Positions 27,274 to 36,909 of a stretch of DNA of 64,000 nt are shown here, piece after piece (the stretch's first letter is position 1; the number at the start of each line of letters is the position of its first letter). This stretch comes from Acinetobacter vivianii. GTDB lineage: Bacteria > Pseudomonadota > Gammaproteobacteria > Pseudomonadales > Moraxellaceae. The DNA is taken from contig NZ_BMDR01000004.1 in NCBI RefSeq assembly GCF_014635885.1, positions 62,001 to 126,000 of the forward strand. The letters run 5' to 3'. Under the pieces are notes generated by a model. It saw nothing but the letters and a program-made list of their open reading frames with translations, was not told the DNA's origin and did not search any database. Made by a program: the position numbers and the translations under genes.

Positions 27274-27356
27274 TATATTCTCCAGTATTTTCTTATTTAA
27301 AAATGAACGCTCAGAAAAAAAGACCATGATTCTCATAGTCTTTTTTTCTTTAATCT

Positions 27357-27521
27357 TTAGATTTCAACCATTTCAAAATCAGCTTTTGAAACGCCGCAAT
27401 CTGGGCAAGTCCAATCATCAGGAATATCTTCCCATTTGGTTCCTGCTGCAATGCCGTCTTGTGGCCAACCTTCTGCTTCGTCGTAAATCCAACCACAAAC
27501 GATACATTGATATTTTTTCAT
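27357..27521 (-). CDS. rubA: Rubredoxin
   Basis: A 54-residue one-iron electron carrier. Both iron-binding knuckles are visible: CIVCGWIYD and [11 protein letters not shown]. It carries electrons from RubB to membrane alkane hydroxylase (AlkM), which is not in this window. It is the first gene of the operon, with start ATG 27521 preceded by GGAGAG. The rubredoxin-reductase-esterase-oxyR order is the main genus marker here. Confidence 0.97.
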   Translation of the reverse strand: MKKYQCIVCGWIYDEAEGWPQDGIAAGTKWEDIPDDWTCPDCGVSKADFEMVEI

Positions 27522-27869
27522 GTGACTCTCCAAACTGATCGGTATGCTCAAGTTGCCTTTCAGTAAAACTATTCCGTAATGTCGCTATGATCGCTGCAAG
27601 AGGAACTAACTTATGTTAATCGGGAATTAGATTTTTACGCAGAACGACATTTAAGTAAAGTAAATGCAAGAGTTTAATCATTTATTCAAAAAGCGATATG
27701 GCAATTCTATCTGAAAGTCTTGTTATTTGAGCAATTGCTCTAAATTTTTATCAAAAGTTCAGGACTTATGTAATGAAAAAAGCCAATCGTATAAAAATAG
27801 TATGTATAAAAAACAAACATTCAAAATCAAGTTATGATGAAGAAAACAACGATAGAAGGAGAATAACGC
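27522..27869. other. Intergenic region between rubA and the SRPBCC gene
   Basis: About 350 nt between divergent genes. It must hold the rub operon promoter (minus strand) and the promoter of the SRPBCC gene (plus strand). I see AT-rich stretches but no convincing dyad, palindrome or small ORF. Confidence 0.5.
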
Positions 27870-28307
27870 ATGGAAACCTTATCTTATAATATTAAAATTT
27901 ATGCGACCCCAGAAAAAGTCTGGCAGGTGCTTTGGTCACCTGAAAGTTATCCAGAATGGACTAAGTTCTTCGCCTGTGATTCCACCATGAAAACAGACTG
28001 GAAAATAGGGGGTAGAACCTATTTTGGTGATGGTAAAGGCAATGGCATGGTCTCTACCATTGAAAGTCTGGATGAACCGAAAGAGGTTGTGTTCAAACAT
28101 CTGGGAATGATCAAGAATGGTCAGGAAGATCTGGATAGTGATGAAGTCAAAGATTGGGTAGGCGCTTTGGAAAAATATATGTTGTTTGATTTTAATGGCG
28201 AAACGCAACTGCATGTTGAAGTGGATATTCAGCCAGAGCATGTAGAATTTATGAATAAAGGCTTTGATCAGGGACTCGCCATGGTGAAACATCTGGCTGA
28301 AAAATAA
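27870..28307 (+). CDS. SRPBCC-domain protein (AHSA1-like)
   Basis: A 145-residue START/Bet v1-like protein: N-terminal YNIKIYATPEKVWQVLWSPESYPEW is the usual AHSA1/SRPBCC start, followed by the GGRTYFGDG turn and the long C-terminal helix. Such proteins bind hydrophobic ligands; the ligand is unknown. A strong GAAGGAGAA ribosome site precedes the start. It appears monocistronic and cytosolic. Confidence 0.83.
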   Translation: METLSYNIKIYATPEKVWQVLWSPESYPEWTKFFACDSTMKTDWKIGGRTYFGDGKGNGMVSTIESLDEPKEVVFKHLGMIKNGQEDLDSDEVKDWVGALEKYMLFDFNGETQLHVEVDIQPEHVEFMNKGFDQGLAMVKHLAEK

Positions 28308-28465
28308 GCCCTGAGAATGTTGATTTAACAAGGCCAACTGTTGCGTAATCTCGATTTAAAATTGATAAATATTCATTTTTTTGAATTGTCTGATTGAAAT
28401 AATACGAAAATGGGTTGTGATCTGCTATTCTATGTCACTTCATTTTTTACTTAATCGAGGCAGAG

Positions 28466-29992
28466 ATGACGCAACAAAACGCTCAATCGACTTCTGAACA
28501 AACACTTTCCGAAAACGATTTAATCGCACAGCGTCATGCCAAGTTAAAGCAAATCCAAGAGACTGCAAAACAAACGGGTAAAAGCCCGTGGCCAAACACG
28601 TTTAAACGTGAACACTATACTGCTGATTTGCAAGAACAATTTAAAGATCAAGATAAAGCACAAATCGAAGGTGCTGAAAAAGTTTATGTCAAGGTTGCTG
28701 GTCGTGTGATGCTTAACCGTGGATCATTTATCGTGATTCAGGACATGACAGGTCGTATCCAGCTTTATGTTGATCGTAAAGGTTTACCAGCAGACATTTT
28801 AGAAACGATCAAGAGTCTGGATCTTGGCGATATTATTGCTGCTGAAGGCTATATCGGCCGTTCTGGTAAAGGTGACTTATATGTACACCTTGAAGGCTTT
28901 GAATTACTGACTAAATCACTACGTCCACTACCAGACAAATTCCATGGTTTAACTGATACTGAAGCGAAATATCGTAAACGTTATCTCGACCTGATTGTAA
29001 ACGAAGAAACGCGTAAGACCTTTGAGATTCGTGCCAAAGTGGTAGCGGGTATCCGTGCATTCTTAACCAATGAACGTTTCATGGAAGTTGAAACGCCAAT
29101 GATGCATGTGATTCCAGGCGGCGCATCTGCGAAGCCGTTCGTCACGCATCATAATGCATTGGATATGGAGCTTTATCTCCGTATCGCACCAGAACTTTAT
29201 TTGAAACGTTTGGTTGTTGGTGGTTTCGAGCGTGTGTTTGAAATTAACCGTAACTTCCGTAACGAAGGTGTTTCAACACGTCATAACCCAGAATTCACCA
29301 TGATCGAATTCTATCAAGCTTATGCTGACTATAAAGACTTGATGGTATTGACTGAGAATATGCTTGAAAAGCTGGCAATTGATATTTTAGGTACTACTGA
29401 TGTGCCGTATGGTGAAGAAGTTTATAGCTTCAAAGGCCCATTCAAGAAAATCTCAATGTTTGATGCGATTCTTGAACATAACCCAGATTTCACCCCTGAA
29501 AATGTCAATGATCGTGAGTTCTTGGCGAAATTTACTCAAGAAGTGTTAAAAGAGCAGGTTAAACCTGGTTTTGGTTTAGGTAAGTTGCAAACGATCGTGT
29601 TTGAAGAAACAGTAGAAACCAAGTTACGCCAGCCAACATTTATTACTGAATATCCAGCTGAAACTTCACCGCTTGCGCGCCGTAATGACGACAATCCGCA
29701 TATTACGGATCGTTTCGAATTCTTTATCGGTGGGCGTGAGTTAGCCAATGGCTTCTCTGAGTTAAATGACCCGATTGATCAGGCTGAGCGTTTCCAGGCA
29801 CAGGTTGCTGAAAAAGATGCAGGTGATGATGAAGCAATGCATTACGATGCTGACTTTATTGAAGCATTAGAATATGGTTTACCGCCTACAGCAGGTCAGG
29901 GTATTGGTATTGACCGTTTGGTGATGTTATTTGCTAACGCACCAAGTATTCGTGATGTACTTTTATTCCCGCATATGCGCCGTAAAGACTAA
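28466..29992 (+). CDS. lysS: Lysyl-tRNA synthetase, class II
   Basis: Charges tRNA-Lys, 508 residues. An OB-fold anticodon-binding domain (about 65-175, [10 protein letters not shown]) precedes the class II catalytic core: motif 2 [18 protein letters not shown] and motif 3 [13 protein letters not shown] near the end. The start is ATG 28466 with a GAGG-type site upstream. It is not next to prfB, the partner gene in E. coli. It has its own terminator. Confidence 0.97.
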   Translation: MTQQNAQSTSEQTLSENDLIAQRHAKLKQIQETAKQTGKSPWPNTFKREHYTADLQEQFKDQDKAQIEGAEKVYVKVAGRVMLNRGSFIVIQDMTGRIQLYVDRKGLPADILETIKSLDLGDIIAAEGYIGRSGKGDLYVHLEGFELLTKSLRPLPDKFHGLTDTEAKYRKRYLDLIVNEETRKTFEIRAKVVAGIRAFLTNERFMEVETPMMHVIPGGASAKPFVTHHNALDMELYLRIAPELYLKRLVVGGFERVFEINRNFRNEGVSTRHNPEFTMIEFYQAYADYKDLMVLTENMLEKLAIDILGTTDVPYGEEVYSFKGPFKKISMFDAILEHNPDFTPENVNDREFLAKFTQEVLKEQVKPGFGLGKLQTIVFEETVETKLRQPTFITEYPAETSPLARRNDDNPHITDRFEFFIGGRELANGFSELNDPIDQAERFQAQVAEKDAGDDEAMHYDADFIEALEYGLPPTAGQGIGIDRLVMLFANAPSIRDVLLFPHMRRKD

Positions 29993-30005
29993 TATTCTTT
30001 ACCTT

Positions 30006-30036
30006 AAAAAAAGCCACGTTTAGCGTGGCTTTTTTT
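30006..30036. terminator. Bidirectional terminator after lysS
   Basis: Stem AAGCCACG / CGTGGCTT with loop TTTAG and long A and T tracts, between convergent genes. Confidence 0.9.
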
Positions 30037-30049
30037 AAGCTTGAATGAA

Positions 30050-30544
30050 TTATTCCGCTTGCATTTCTTTTGCTAACTTTTCTGCGGCCTGCATAATTTT
30101 TGGTGTAACGCTATCCATTCGTTTATAGCCCACTTGCATGCTTTTTTGCATCACGATTGGCATTTTATCAATCATGGATTGCCCTACAGGCGTTTTATAG
30201 AATTGGATCATGCCGTCAATTTCCTCTTGGGTAAATTCTTCAGCATAGATTTTAATCATTTCTGGTTCTAATTTTGCCCATGTCAATTCCTCTTGCATAA
30301 TTTTGCCAAGTTCCTGAGAATAATTGACCATGGCAAGTTCTTGTTTTGTTGTTAATTTTTTGCCTTGAGTGATCTTATCCATATTTGAATGCATCATGCT
30401 ATTCATCTGCTGACTCATTTGACCAAGAAATTGTTCAGACTTGGTTATCTTTAATAACTCTTTTACAGATTGGTTTGACGCTGGCTGAGCAAACGCAGGA
30501 ATTGAGATTGCTACCGCAATAATAAATGTCGCAATAATTTTCAT
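30050..30544 (-). CDS. DUF2059 exported protein
   Basis: A 164-residue periplasmic protein with signal peptide cleaved after AFA (about residue 19) and a DUF2059 domain, recognised by the YAEEFTQEEIDGMIQFYKTPVGQ segment. It is Met- and Gln-rich and mostly helical. The function of DUF2059 is unknown. Confidence 0.85.
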   Translation of the reverse strand: MKIIATFIIAVAISIPAFAQPASNQSVKELLKITKSEQFLGQMSQQMNSMMHSNMDKITQGKKLTTKQELAMVNYSQELGKIMQEELTWAKLEPEMIKIYAEEFTQEEIDGMIQFYKTPVGQSMIDKMPIVMQKSMQVGYKRMDSVTPKIMQAAEKLAKEMQAE

Positions 30545-30712
30545 TATTTGATTTCAGTCGTGTTATAGGTGAAATAAATGTTACTGACAGGCATCAATTA
30601 TTGTCAATTTTATCCTGCATGTTAAAAAATGTAATTGTTTCGTTTGACGATTGAAATGTGCTCATAAACCAACGATCATGTGTCCATAAATAAATTTGAG
30701 AACAGTCTGGAC

Positions 30713-32164
30713 ATGTTTTTAAAAAAATCGCTTTGTATCGCATTATTTGCTGCTCTTTCTTCTCCTGTATTTGCTCAGGGTCTTGTACTCAACGATGAAA
30801 ATTTAAGAACGGATTTAAACTGGTTAAACCAGCAAGGTGTCATTCAAATCAGTACATCGACTTGGCCAATGAGCGGTGATGAAATTCAACGTGCATTGTC
30901 ACAAGCAAAAGTGAGCAATAACACGCAGCAGAAAGTCATTAATTCTGTATTGAATGCATTACAGGCAGATAATGAAACAGTCAAAGTCGGTTTGCATGCA
31001 GGTACTGATCTTAAAACTGTTCCTCAGGCTTTTGGTGATAACCAGAAATCTCAATATCAGGCAGCTGTTGAGTTTAATGCAGGTGGCGAGAATTGGGATG
31101 CCAAACTGCGTGTCAATGGAGAGAAAGATCCATTGATTGATAATGGAAACGACGTCAATGTCGAAGGTTCGTATATCGCAGGTAAACTTTGGAACCAATG
31201 GATTGTCGCTGGTCAAATTCCGACGTATTGGGGGCCAGGACATGATGGTAGCTTGATTCGTGGTGATGCCAGCCGTCCAGTATATGGTGTGACAATGCAA
31301 CGTGCAGTTCAAGATGCATTTGAAACCAAATGGTTGTCTTGGATTGGGCCGTGGCAATATCAGGCTTTTGCTGGTCAGTTAGATGACTATAAAGCTGTTC
31401 CTGACACAAAATTAATTGGTTTGCGCTTAACTGCACGACCATTTCCAGCTTTAGAACTCGGTGCTTCACGTGCGATTCAGTGGGGTGGAGAAGGACGACC
31501 TGAGAGCTTTAGCTCATTGTGGGATGCCTGGACAGGCACTAAAGACAATGGTGGTACAGGTAAAGAAGATCCATCTAACCAGATTGCGGGCTTTGATGGT
31601 CGCTTATTCTTACAACCATTATTTAATGTGCCAGTTAGTTTATATACACAATTTGTAGGTGAAGATGAAGCAGGTGGTCTACCTGCAAAATATATGTACC
31701 TCGGTGGTGCTGATTTCTCATCAAGCTATAAAAATATGCCGTACCAACTTTATGCAGAATGGGCGGACACACGTACCAATGGCGAAGCAAAAGGCATTTC
31801 ATATAGCCATACCACATATAAAGATGGTTACTACCAGCATGGTTTCCCATTAGGTCATGCAATGGGTGGCGATGGTCAAATGTATTCGGTTGGTGGTGAT
31901 ATCCGATTTGATGTGATGAACCGCCTGAGTGGACGTTTGCTATATGCAGATGTAAGCCAAACACGCCGTGTCGAATTGAATAACGATGCATTTCCTAAAG
32001 CGGATAAGATTAAAGGTTTAGATGTAACTTGGACACATTATCTAAAACCAACAATTCCATTGAAAGTGAATGGTTGGGTGAGTGATTCTGACCTACATGG
32101 CAGTGATGGTGGTGTTTCTGTAGGTGTTGAAATTCCATTGGAAACAAAAATGTTCCGCTTTTAA
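30713..32164 (+). CDS. Wzi-family capsule assembly/outer membrane protein
   Basis: An outer-membrane beta-barrel of about 483 residues with signal peptide ending PVFAQ. It resembles the Wzi (capsule assembly) family: an N-terminal LRTDLNWLNQQGVIQISTS region, then many amphipathic strands with aromatic ends, and a C-terminal strand ending in MFRF. In Klebsiella and E. coli, Wzi anchors capsule at the surface. Here no capsule genes are near, so an anchoring role is an inference from family. Start ATG 30713 is chosen for the signal peptide; a GTG at 30680 is in frame. Confidence 0.8.
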   Translation: MFLKKSLCIALFAALSSPVFAQGLVLNDENLRTDLNWLNQQGVIQISTSTWPMSGDEIQRALSQAKVSNNTQQKVINSVLNALQADNETVKVGLHAGTDLKTVPQAFGDNQKSQYQAAVEFNAGGENWDAKLRVNGEKDPLIDNGNDVNVEGSYIAGKLWNQWIVAGQIPTYWGPGHDGSLIRGDASRPVYGVTMQRAVQDAFETKWLSWIGPWQYQAFAGQLDDYKAVPDTKLIGLRLTARPFPALELGASRAIQWGGEGRPESFSSLWDAWTGTKDNGGTGKEDPSNQIAGFDGRLFLQPLFNVPVSLYTQFVGEDEAGGLPAKYMYLGGADFSSSYKNMPYQLYAEWADTRTNGEAKGISYSHTTYKDGYYQHGFPLGHAMGGDGQMYSVGGDIRFDVMNRLSGRLLYADVSQTRRVELNNDAFPKADKIKGLDVTWTHYLKPTIPLKVNGWVSDSDLHGSDGGVSVGVEIPLETKMFRF

Positions 32165-32180
32165 ACAAAGCTGAGCCGAT

Positions 32181-32211
32181 AAAAAAGAAGTCCAGATGGG
32201 CTTCTTTTTTT
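32181..32211 (+). terminator. Terminator of the Wzi-like gene
   Basis: Stem AAAGAAGTCC / GGGCTTCTTT (one G-U pair) with loop AGAT and a T tract. Confidence 0.88.
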
Positions 32212-32396
32212 AATTTATTCATGTGAAATAGATTGTATTGATATTCCATAAACTTATTTTCATATCATAATTTTGCATATTGATATGAAAAAACAAGCTA
32301 AAGAATCGAATCTAAATTATTATAATGAATATCCTTTACTCGATCGTAAAAGTAGTACGAGTAAGAATCTTGATATCATGAAAAATTGGAGTTGTT

Positions 32397-32495
32397 ATGG
32401 CACTCGTTCCTCCACACAGTCTTCAAAGTGGTGGTTTGATACCACTTATAGATTTTATGGATAGCATGGATAAGGGGGAAATTGTACATGACTGA
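32397..32495 (+). CDS. Candidate leader peptide of cysD (32 aa)
   Basis: A short frame starting ATG 32397 with GGAG 5 nt upstream, ending at TGA 32493-32495, so it overlaps the cysD start (32488) by 8 nt in another frame. The peptide begins [10 protein letters not shown] and has three Met and no Cys. The tight ribosome site and overlap suggest translational coupling to cysD; it could be a regulatory leader or a small protein. It is not proven to be translated. Confidence 0.45.
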   Translation: MALVPPHSLQSGGLIPLIDFMDSMDKGEIVHD

Positions 32496-33396
32496 AAATA
32501 GATTAACGCACCTCAAGCAACTTGAGGCAGAAAGTATTCATATTATTCGTGAAGTTGCAGCCGAATTTGAAAATCCTGTGATGCTTTACTCAATTGGTAA
32601 AGACTCAGCAGTGATGTTACATCTTGCACTCAAAGCGTTCTATCCAGCAAAACTTCCATTCCCGCTATTACATGTAGATACAGGCTGGAAGTTTAAAGAC
32701 ATGATCACTTTCCGTGACAACATGGCAAAAACACACGGCTTTGATTTGATCGTTCATCAAAATGTAGAAGGTCGTGATGCAGGGATCAATCCATTTGATC
32801 ACGGTAGTTCAAAGTATACCGACATCATGAAAACCCAAGGTTTAAAACAAGCCTTGGATAAGTATCAATTTGATGCTGCATTTGGTGGTGCTCGCCGTGA
32901 TGAAGAAAAATCACGTGCCAAAGAACGTGTGTATTCGTTCCGTGATAATAAGCATCGTTGGGATCCTAAGAACCAGCGTCCAGAACTTTGGAATCTTTAC
33001 AACGGTAAAGTGAACAAGGGTGAGAGTATTCGTGTATTCCCATTATCGAACTGGACTGAGTTAGATATCTGGCAATATATTTATCTGGAAAATATCCAAA
33101 TTGTTCCTCTTTATTTCTCTGCAGTTCGTCCTGTGGTTGAACGCAGTGGCACGTTGATCATGGTGGATGATGAGCGTATGCGCTTAAAAGAGGGTGAAGT
33201 TCCACAAATGAAATCGGTACGTTTCCGTACACTTGGCTGTTATCCGTTAACAGGTGCAGTTGAGTCTGAAGCAGATACCTTGCCTGAAATTATTCAGGAA
33301 ATGCTTTTAGCAACCAGTTCTGAGCGTCAGGGTCGTATGATTGACCACGACGAAGCGGGCTCGATGGAAAAGAAAAAGCAAGAAGGTTATTTCTAG
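32488..33396 (+). CDS. cysD: Sulfate adenylyltransferase subunit 2
   Basis: The small catalytic subunit of ATP sulfurylase, which with CysN makes adenosine 5'-phosphosulfate from sulfate and ATP. It has 302 residues, with the PP-loop [14 protein letters not shown] near residue 40, the HVDTGWKF segment, and [18 protein letters not shown] typical of CysD. Start ATG 32488 with AAGGGGGAA about 9 nt upstream; a TTG two codons earlier is ignored. It is in an operon with cysN. Confidence 0.97.
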   Translation: MTENRLTHLKQLEAESIHIIREVAAEFENPVMLYSIGKDSAVMLHLALKAFYPAKLPFPLLHVDTGWKFKDMITFRDNMAKTHGFDLIVHQNVEGRDAGINPFDHGSSKYTDIMKTQGLKQALDKYQFDAAFGGARRDEEKSRAKERVYSFRDNKHRWDPKNQRPELWNLYNGKVNKGESIRVFPLSNWTELDIWQYIYLENIQIVPLYFSAVRPVVERSGTLIMVDDERMRLKEGEVPQMKSVRFRTLGCYPLTGAVESEADTLPEIIQEMLLATSSERQGRMIDHDEAGSMEKKKQEGYF

Positions 33397-33410
33397 TTTC
33401 CTTAAGCAAG

Positions 33411-33430
33411 TCCCTCTTTTTAAAGAGGGA
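33411..33430 (+). other. Hairpin between cysD and cysN
   Basis: TCCCTCTTT / AAAGAGGGA inverted repeat with a tiny loop, 15 nt after the cysD stop. No T tract follows (TTTAGGG instead), so it more likely stabilises or processes the mRNA than terminates it. Confidence 0.5.
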
Positions 33431-33479
33431 TTTAGGGAGATTAAAAGCGATTTCTAAAGAATATGTGGAGTTTTGAGCA

Positions 33480-35093
33480 ATGTCTCATCAATCAGATCTT
33501 ATTAGCCAAGATATCTTGGGTTATTTAAAACAACATGAACAAAAAGACTTATTGCGCTTTTTGACTTGCGGTAACGTCGATGATGGTAAAAGTACTTTAA
33601 TTGGTCGTTTACTTTACGATTCAAAATTGATTTATGAAGATCAATTGCAAGCCGTAACACGCGACAGTAAAAAAGTGGGAACTACAGGTGATGCACCTGA
33701 CCTTGCTTTGCTAGTCGATGGTCTACAGGCGGAACGTGAGCAGGGTATTACCATTGATGTGGCTTATCGTTATTTCTCTACTGAAAAGCGTAAGTTCATC
33801 ATTGCGGATACGCCTGGACATGAACAATACACACGTAACATGGCAACAGGTGCATCCACTGCCGATCTTGCCATTATCCTGATTGATGCGCGTTATGGTG
33901 TGCAAACGCAAACTCGCCGTCATTCATTTATTGCAAGCTTACTCGGTATTAAAAATATCGTTGTTGCGATCAATAAAATGGACTTGGTTGAATTCTCTGA
34001 AGCGCGTTTCAACGAAATTCAGGTTGAATATGATGCATTTGTAAGCCAACTCGGTGATCGTCGTCCTGAGAATATTTTATTCGTGCCAATCTCGGCATTG
34101 AATGGCGATAATGTGGTGAACCCATCTGCAAGCACGCCATGGTACAAGGGTCAAACCTTGATGAGCATTCTTGAGTCTGTGGAAATTAAGCGCGAATCAA
34201 ATAAACATGAATTCCGTTTCCCAGTTCAGTATGTAAACCGTCCAAACCTTGATTTCCGTGGTTTTGCCGGAACGATTGCGTTGGGTGCAATCAATGTAGG
34301 CGATGAGATTGTTGCATTACCATCAGGCAAGAAATCAACAGTGAAAGAGATTGTCACTTTTGATGGCAATCTTGAGCAGGCCGTTGCAGGTCAGGCCGTG
34401 ACTTTAACTTTAAACGATGAAATTGATATTTCTCGTGGTAACGTTTTAGTCCGTGCGGGCGAGCAGCCTTTGATTTCACGTAGTGTACGTGCTTCAGTGG
34501 TCTGGATGAATGAACATCCTTTGGTGAAAGGTAAGCTATACAACGTCAAAATTGGTACGCAAACTGTTCCGGCTAAAGTCACTGCAATTAACTTCCGTGT
34601 CAATGTAAATACATTAGAGCATACGCAAGTTGAAGAGCTTGAACTGAATGCAATTGCGGATGTAGTGGTTGAGTTTGATGCACCAGTAGTCTTTGACCAA
34701 TATCAAGACAGCCGTTATACAGGTTCATTTATCTTTATTGACCGTCTAAGCAATGTGACGGTGGGTGCAGGTATGGTTGAAGCGGCAGTTGAATGGACTG
34801 CACATAGCAATCCTGTGACTGCGGAAGATCGTGCAGCTCGTTTAGGTCAGAAGCCTGCGGTAATTGGTGTTTCTGCACAGTTAGTCGAGAAAGCTCAAGC
34901 TTTAGAGAGTTTATTGATTCAGCAAGGTGTGGTTGCGATTGCAAAAGCTAATTTAACGGCTGAGCAAATTGCACTGTTACGTGAAACAGGTGTGGTGGTT
35001 ATTACAACGACTGTGGACGGTACAGATACAGATATTATTGCTGAAACAGTTGAAGAAGCCGCTGAGAAAGTAGTGGAATTGGTTCGTCTTTAA
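33480..35093 (+). CDS. cysN: Sulfate adenylyltransferase subunit 1 (GTPase)
   Basis: The large GTP-dependent subunit of ATP sulfurylase, 537 residues, an EF-Tu-like GTPase. G1 [20 protein letters not shown]3 [12 protein letters not shown] and G4 NKMDL are present, then beta-barrel domains. The C-terminus extends to about residue 537 with a short helical region ([25 protein letters not shown]); there is no APS-kinase (CysC) P-loop, so it is not a full CysNC fusion. It lies 83 nt after cysD and ends with a terminator. Confidence 0.96.
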   Translation: MSHQSDLISQDILGYLKQHEQKDLLRFLTCGNVDDGKSTLIGRLLYDSKLIYEDQLQAVTRDSKKVGTTGDAPDLALLVDGLQAEREQGITIDVAYRYFSTEKRKFIIADTPGHEQYTRNMATGASTADLAIILIDARYGVQTQTRRHSFIASLLGIKNIVVAINKMDLVEFSEARFNEIQVEYDAFVSQLGDRRPENILFVPISALNGDNVVNPSASTPWYKGQTLMSILESVEIKRESNKHEFRFPVQYVNRPNLDFRGFAGTIALGAINVGDEIVALPSGKKSTVKEIVTFDGNLEQAVAGQAVTLTLNDEIDISRGNVLVRAGEQPLISRSVRASVVWMNEHPLVKGKLYNVKIGTQTVPAKVTAINFRVNVNTLEHTQVEELELNAIADVVVEFDAPVVFDQYQDSRYTGSFIFIDRLSNVTVGAGMVEAAVEWTAHSNPVTAEDRAARLGQKPAVIGVSAQLVEKAQALESLLIQQGVVAIAKANLTAEQIALLRETGVVVITTTVDGTDTDIIAETVEEAAEKVVELVRL

Positions 35094-35110
35094 TAGACTG
35101 AATTGATTTG

Positions 35111-35137
35111 AAAAAACCCGCGTAAGCGGGTTTTTTT
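35111..35137 (+). terminator. Terminator of cysDN
   Basis: Stem AAACCCGC / GCGGGTTT with loop GTAA and a T tract. Confidence 0.9.
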
Positions 35138-35180
35138 ATGCTTATGGCTTTAACCGTCTAATAATAAATCATTTAAAATA

Positions 35181-35198
35181 TATGTGATATTTCACATA
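35181..35198. promoter_or_regulatory. Perfect inverted repeat before the 93-aa gene
   Basis: TATGTGA-TATT-TCACATA, 7-bp arms with a 4-nt spacer, 41 nt before the next start codon. It overlaps the likely -35 region (TTCACA) of a promoter with -10 TACAAT at about 35213-35218. The half-site TGTGA resembles CRP, but the spacer is 4, not 6, so another regulator is more likely. Confidence 0.5.
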
Positions 35199-35238
35199 AA
35201 ATATTTCTCTATACAATGCCTGCCTTAGAGAGGTATGT

Positions 35239-35520
35239 ATGAAAAAAATATTATTTTTAATGGGTTTATGTCTGGCTTTTAATGTTGAGGCCAAACAGGT
35301 CGGGAATAGTACAGCGGCAATTAAACGAAAAATTATTCAAGAATCTATTGAGAGCTATCCAGGTAATTGCCCATGCCCCTATAACACTGCACGTAATGGC
35401 AGTCGCTGTGGAAAACGTAGTGCTTATAACCGTGCAGGTGGATACACACCTTATTGTTATCCAGAGGATGTGAGTGATCGAAAGGTAAAAGAGTATAAAG
35501 AAAAGAGAAACTTAGCATGA
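35239..35520 (+). CDS. Small secreted cysteine-rich protein
   Basis: A 93-residue protein with a signal peptide ending near NVEAK (about residue 19). The mature part holds a Cys-rich core NCPCPYNTARNGSRCGKRS followed by YTPYCYPEDVS, with four Cys, basic throughout. Similar cores occur in small exported proteins of Gram-negatives; I know no function. An operator-like inverted repeat precedes it. The stop lies next to the terminator of the opposite gene. Confidence 0.7.
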   Translation: MKKILFLMGLCLAFNVEAKQVGNSTAAIKRKIIQESIESYPGNCPCPYNTARNGSRCGKRSAYNRAGGYTPYCYPEDVSDRKVKEYKEKRNLA

Positions 35521-35547
35521 AAAAAGCCCCTGCAATAGGGGCTTCTC
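35521..35547 (-). terminator. Terminator of the DUF2239 gene
   Basis: Stem AGCCCCT / AGGGGCT with loop GCAAT. The T6 tract is on the minus strand, so it mainly ends the DUF2239 transcript; the plus strand has only TTCTC. Confidence 0.8.
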
Positions 35548-35567
35548 AATAAATCAAAGCTGCCTTT

Positions 35568-36116
35568 TTAAAAGGCATGCATGGATAATCTACAAATATA
35601 TTGTTGGGGATCTAAAGGATAGTTTTTAATTAGTTTTAAGAAAACAGCCTGATCACCCTGATACAAAGCACGAGTTGCTTCTTCGTAATTGGGCATGTTG
35701 CCTAACATCGCCGACATAAAGCGATCAGTGGCTTGCTTGGCAAGCATGATATTGCTTTCAGATGCTGGATCATTCAACTCCTTATCAATCAGCTTACGAA
35801 TCACGGCTGATGCACTGGCACTCTGTTGGTCTAACCAGTCCCAATGTTTTTTCTGTAAAGTAATTTCACGAGAGATAACGCCGAGCTTCGGTCGCCCAAC
35901 TTTCTTTGCTGGCTCAGGCTCGCTATAACGTTGTTGGATTTCTTGTTCAGAACCAGAAAGATCAAGATCAATTTGTCGACCAGTTTGATCATTGAAAATC
36001 AAAATATTCTCGGCAGTTTCAGAAAGATGTTTGAGCTTTAATGCAATGTCAGGAAGTTGCGCTTGAGCAATCAGCGTGTGACCTGAAAAAGCAGTATAGG
36101 TATTTTGAGTATTCAT
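35568..36116 (-). CDS. DUF2239 family protein
   Basis: A 182-residue cytosolic protein of the DUF2239 family. Recognised by YTAFSGHTLIAQ at the start, FNDQTGRQIDLDLSG, and VGRPKLGVISREITLQKKHWDWL, a hallmark of the family (a basic GRPKLG step before a helix). A DNA-binding role has been suggested by the look of this region, not shown. The C-terminal helix region carries RALYQGD. Confidence 0.85.
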   Translation of the reverse strand: MNTQNTYTAFSGHTLIAQAQLPDIALKLKHLSETAENILIFNDQTGRQIDLDLSGSEQEIQQRYSEPEPAKKVGRPKLGVISREITLQKKHWDWLDQQSASASAVIRKLIDKELNDPASESNIMLAKQATDRFMSAMLGNMPNYEEATRALYQGDQAVFLKLIKNYPLDPQQYICRLSMHAF

Positions 36117-36338
36117 TTTATTTAAATAGTTTTATACGGGTAAAATAATATTATCAGGGTAAAAGTAAATTGGCAAACAAATTCATCAATCTTCTAAAAG
36201 GAACCTAAACTCGTTGAGGTAAATTTTGGAAACCGATATAAAAAATTATGCAGATAGAATGCCAATTTTCATTTTTATTCTGCTTTGATAACGCTTTTAT
36301 GAGACAATGTTTCTTTATTTATGTGTATAAGGTCTCCC

Positions 36339-36854
36339 ATGATTGAGCAATCTCCTGAATCTTTAAGCGATATCGAAGTTTTAGACATTTTACAGTCTAT
36401 GAAAAAAGATAAGCTGGATACGGAAGCAAATGAGATTATCCGTAATGGGGGGAAAGCTGGTCGTCAAGAAGCACATAAACAAGCTTTGGTTGCACTGAAT
36501 ACAAGTTTTGAAGACAAGTTCGTTGAAGCTGTGACATTGGCATTGGGCTTGAATTCTGGTCAGGCTAAAAAAATCCGTTATAAAAAAGACCGTATTCGCA
36601 TTTTAAAAGCGCGTGGAATTGATTATTTAGCCATTGATGGTGCAGAAACTGCACAAGTGCTTGCTCAGGTTGCACAGGCCATTGGCCGTGAAGATGCGAC
36701 GGTGACCCATGACTTGCACAATATTTTTCCATTTTGGAAAGAAGGCTGGCCAATGGTTCAATTCGACAATGCGTATAAGATTTTAGCAGAAGATATTACC
36801 ATCCATTATCAAGCGACTTTGGATACATTGTTGGCACAACTCGGCGGAAACTAA
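36339..36854 (+). CDS. Conserved hypothetical protein
   Basis: A 171-residue soluble protein without recognised domain. The N-terminal half is helical and charged; the middle KKIRYKKDRIRILKARGIDYLAID gives a strongly basic patch, and the C-terminal half has FPFWKEGWPMVQF. Start ATG 36339 with AAGG upstream. It is followed after 55 nt by the L7/L12-like gene in the same direction, so the two may be co-transcribed. Confidence 0.65.
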   Translation: MIEQSPESLSDIEVLDILQSMKKDKLDTEANEIIRNGGKAGRQEAHKQALVALNTSFEDKFVEAVTLALGLNSGQAKKIRYKKDRIRILKARGIDYLAIDGAETAQVLAQVAQAIGREDATVTHDLHNIFPFWKEGWPMVQFDNAYKILAEDITIHYQATLDTLLAQLGGN

Positions 36855-36909
36855 GCGGGGATAGTAGCCCGTTCTGCTCATCGTCAAACATAACAAGGAT
36901 TGTTAGTTT

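Noticed and set aside
28417..28440. CRP-like site before lysS (TGTGA ... GTCAC)
   Set aside because: The half sites are 15 nt apart rather than 6.
32273..32464. 63-codon plus-strand frame upstream of cysD
   Set aside because: No ribosome site, composition rich in N, K and S without pattern, and it overlaps the better-supported leader frame at 32397.
33480..35093. cysN as a CysNC fusion with APS kinase
   Set aside because: Length 537 and the C-terminus lack a second P-loop; only the GTPase and barrel domains plus a short helical tail are seen.
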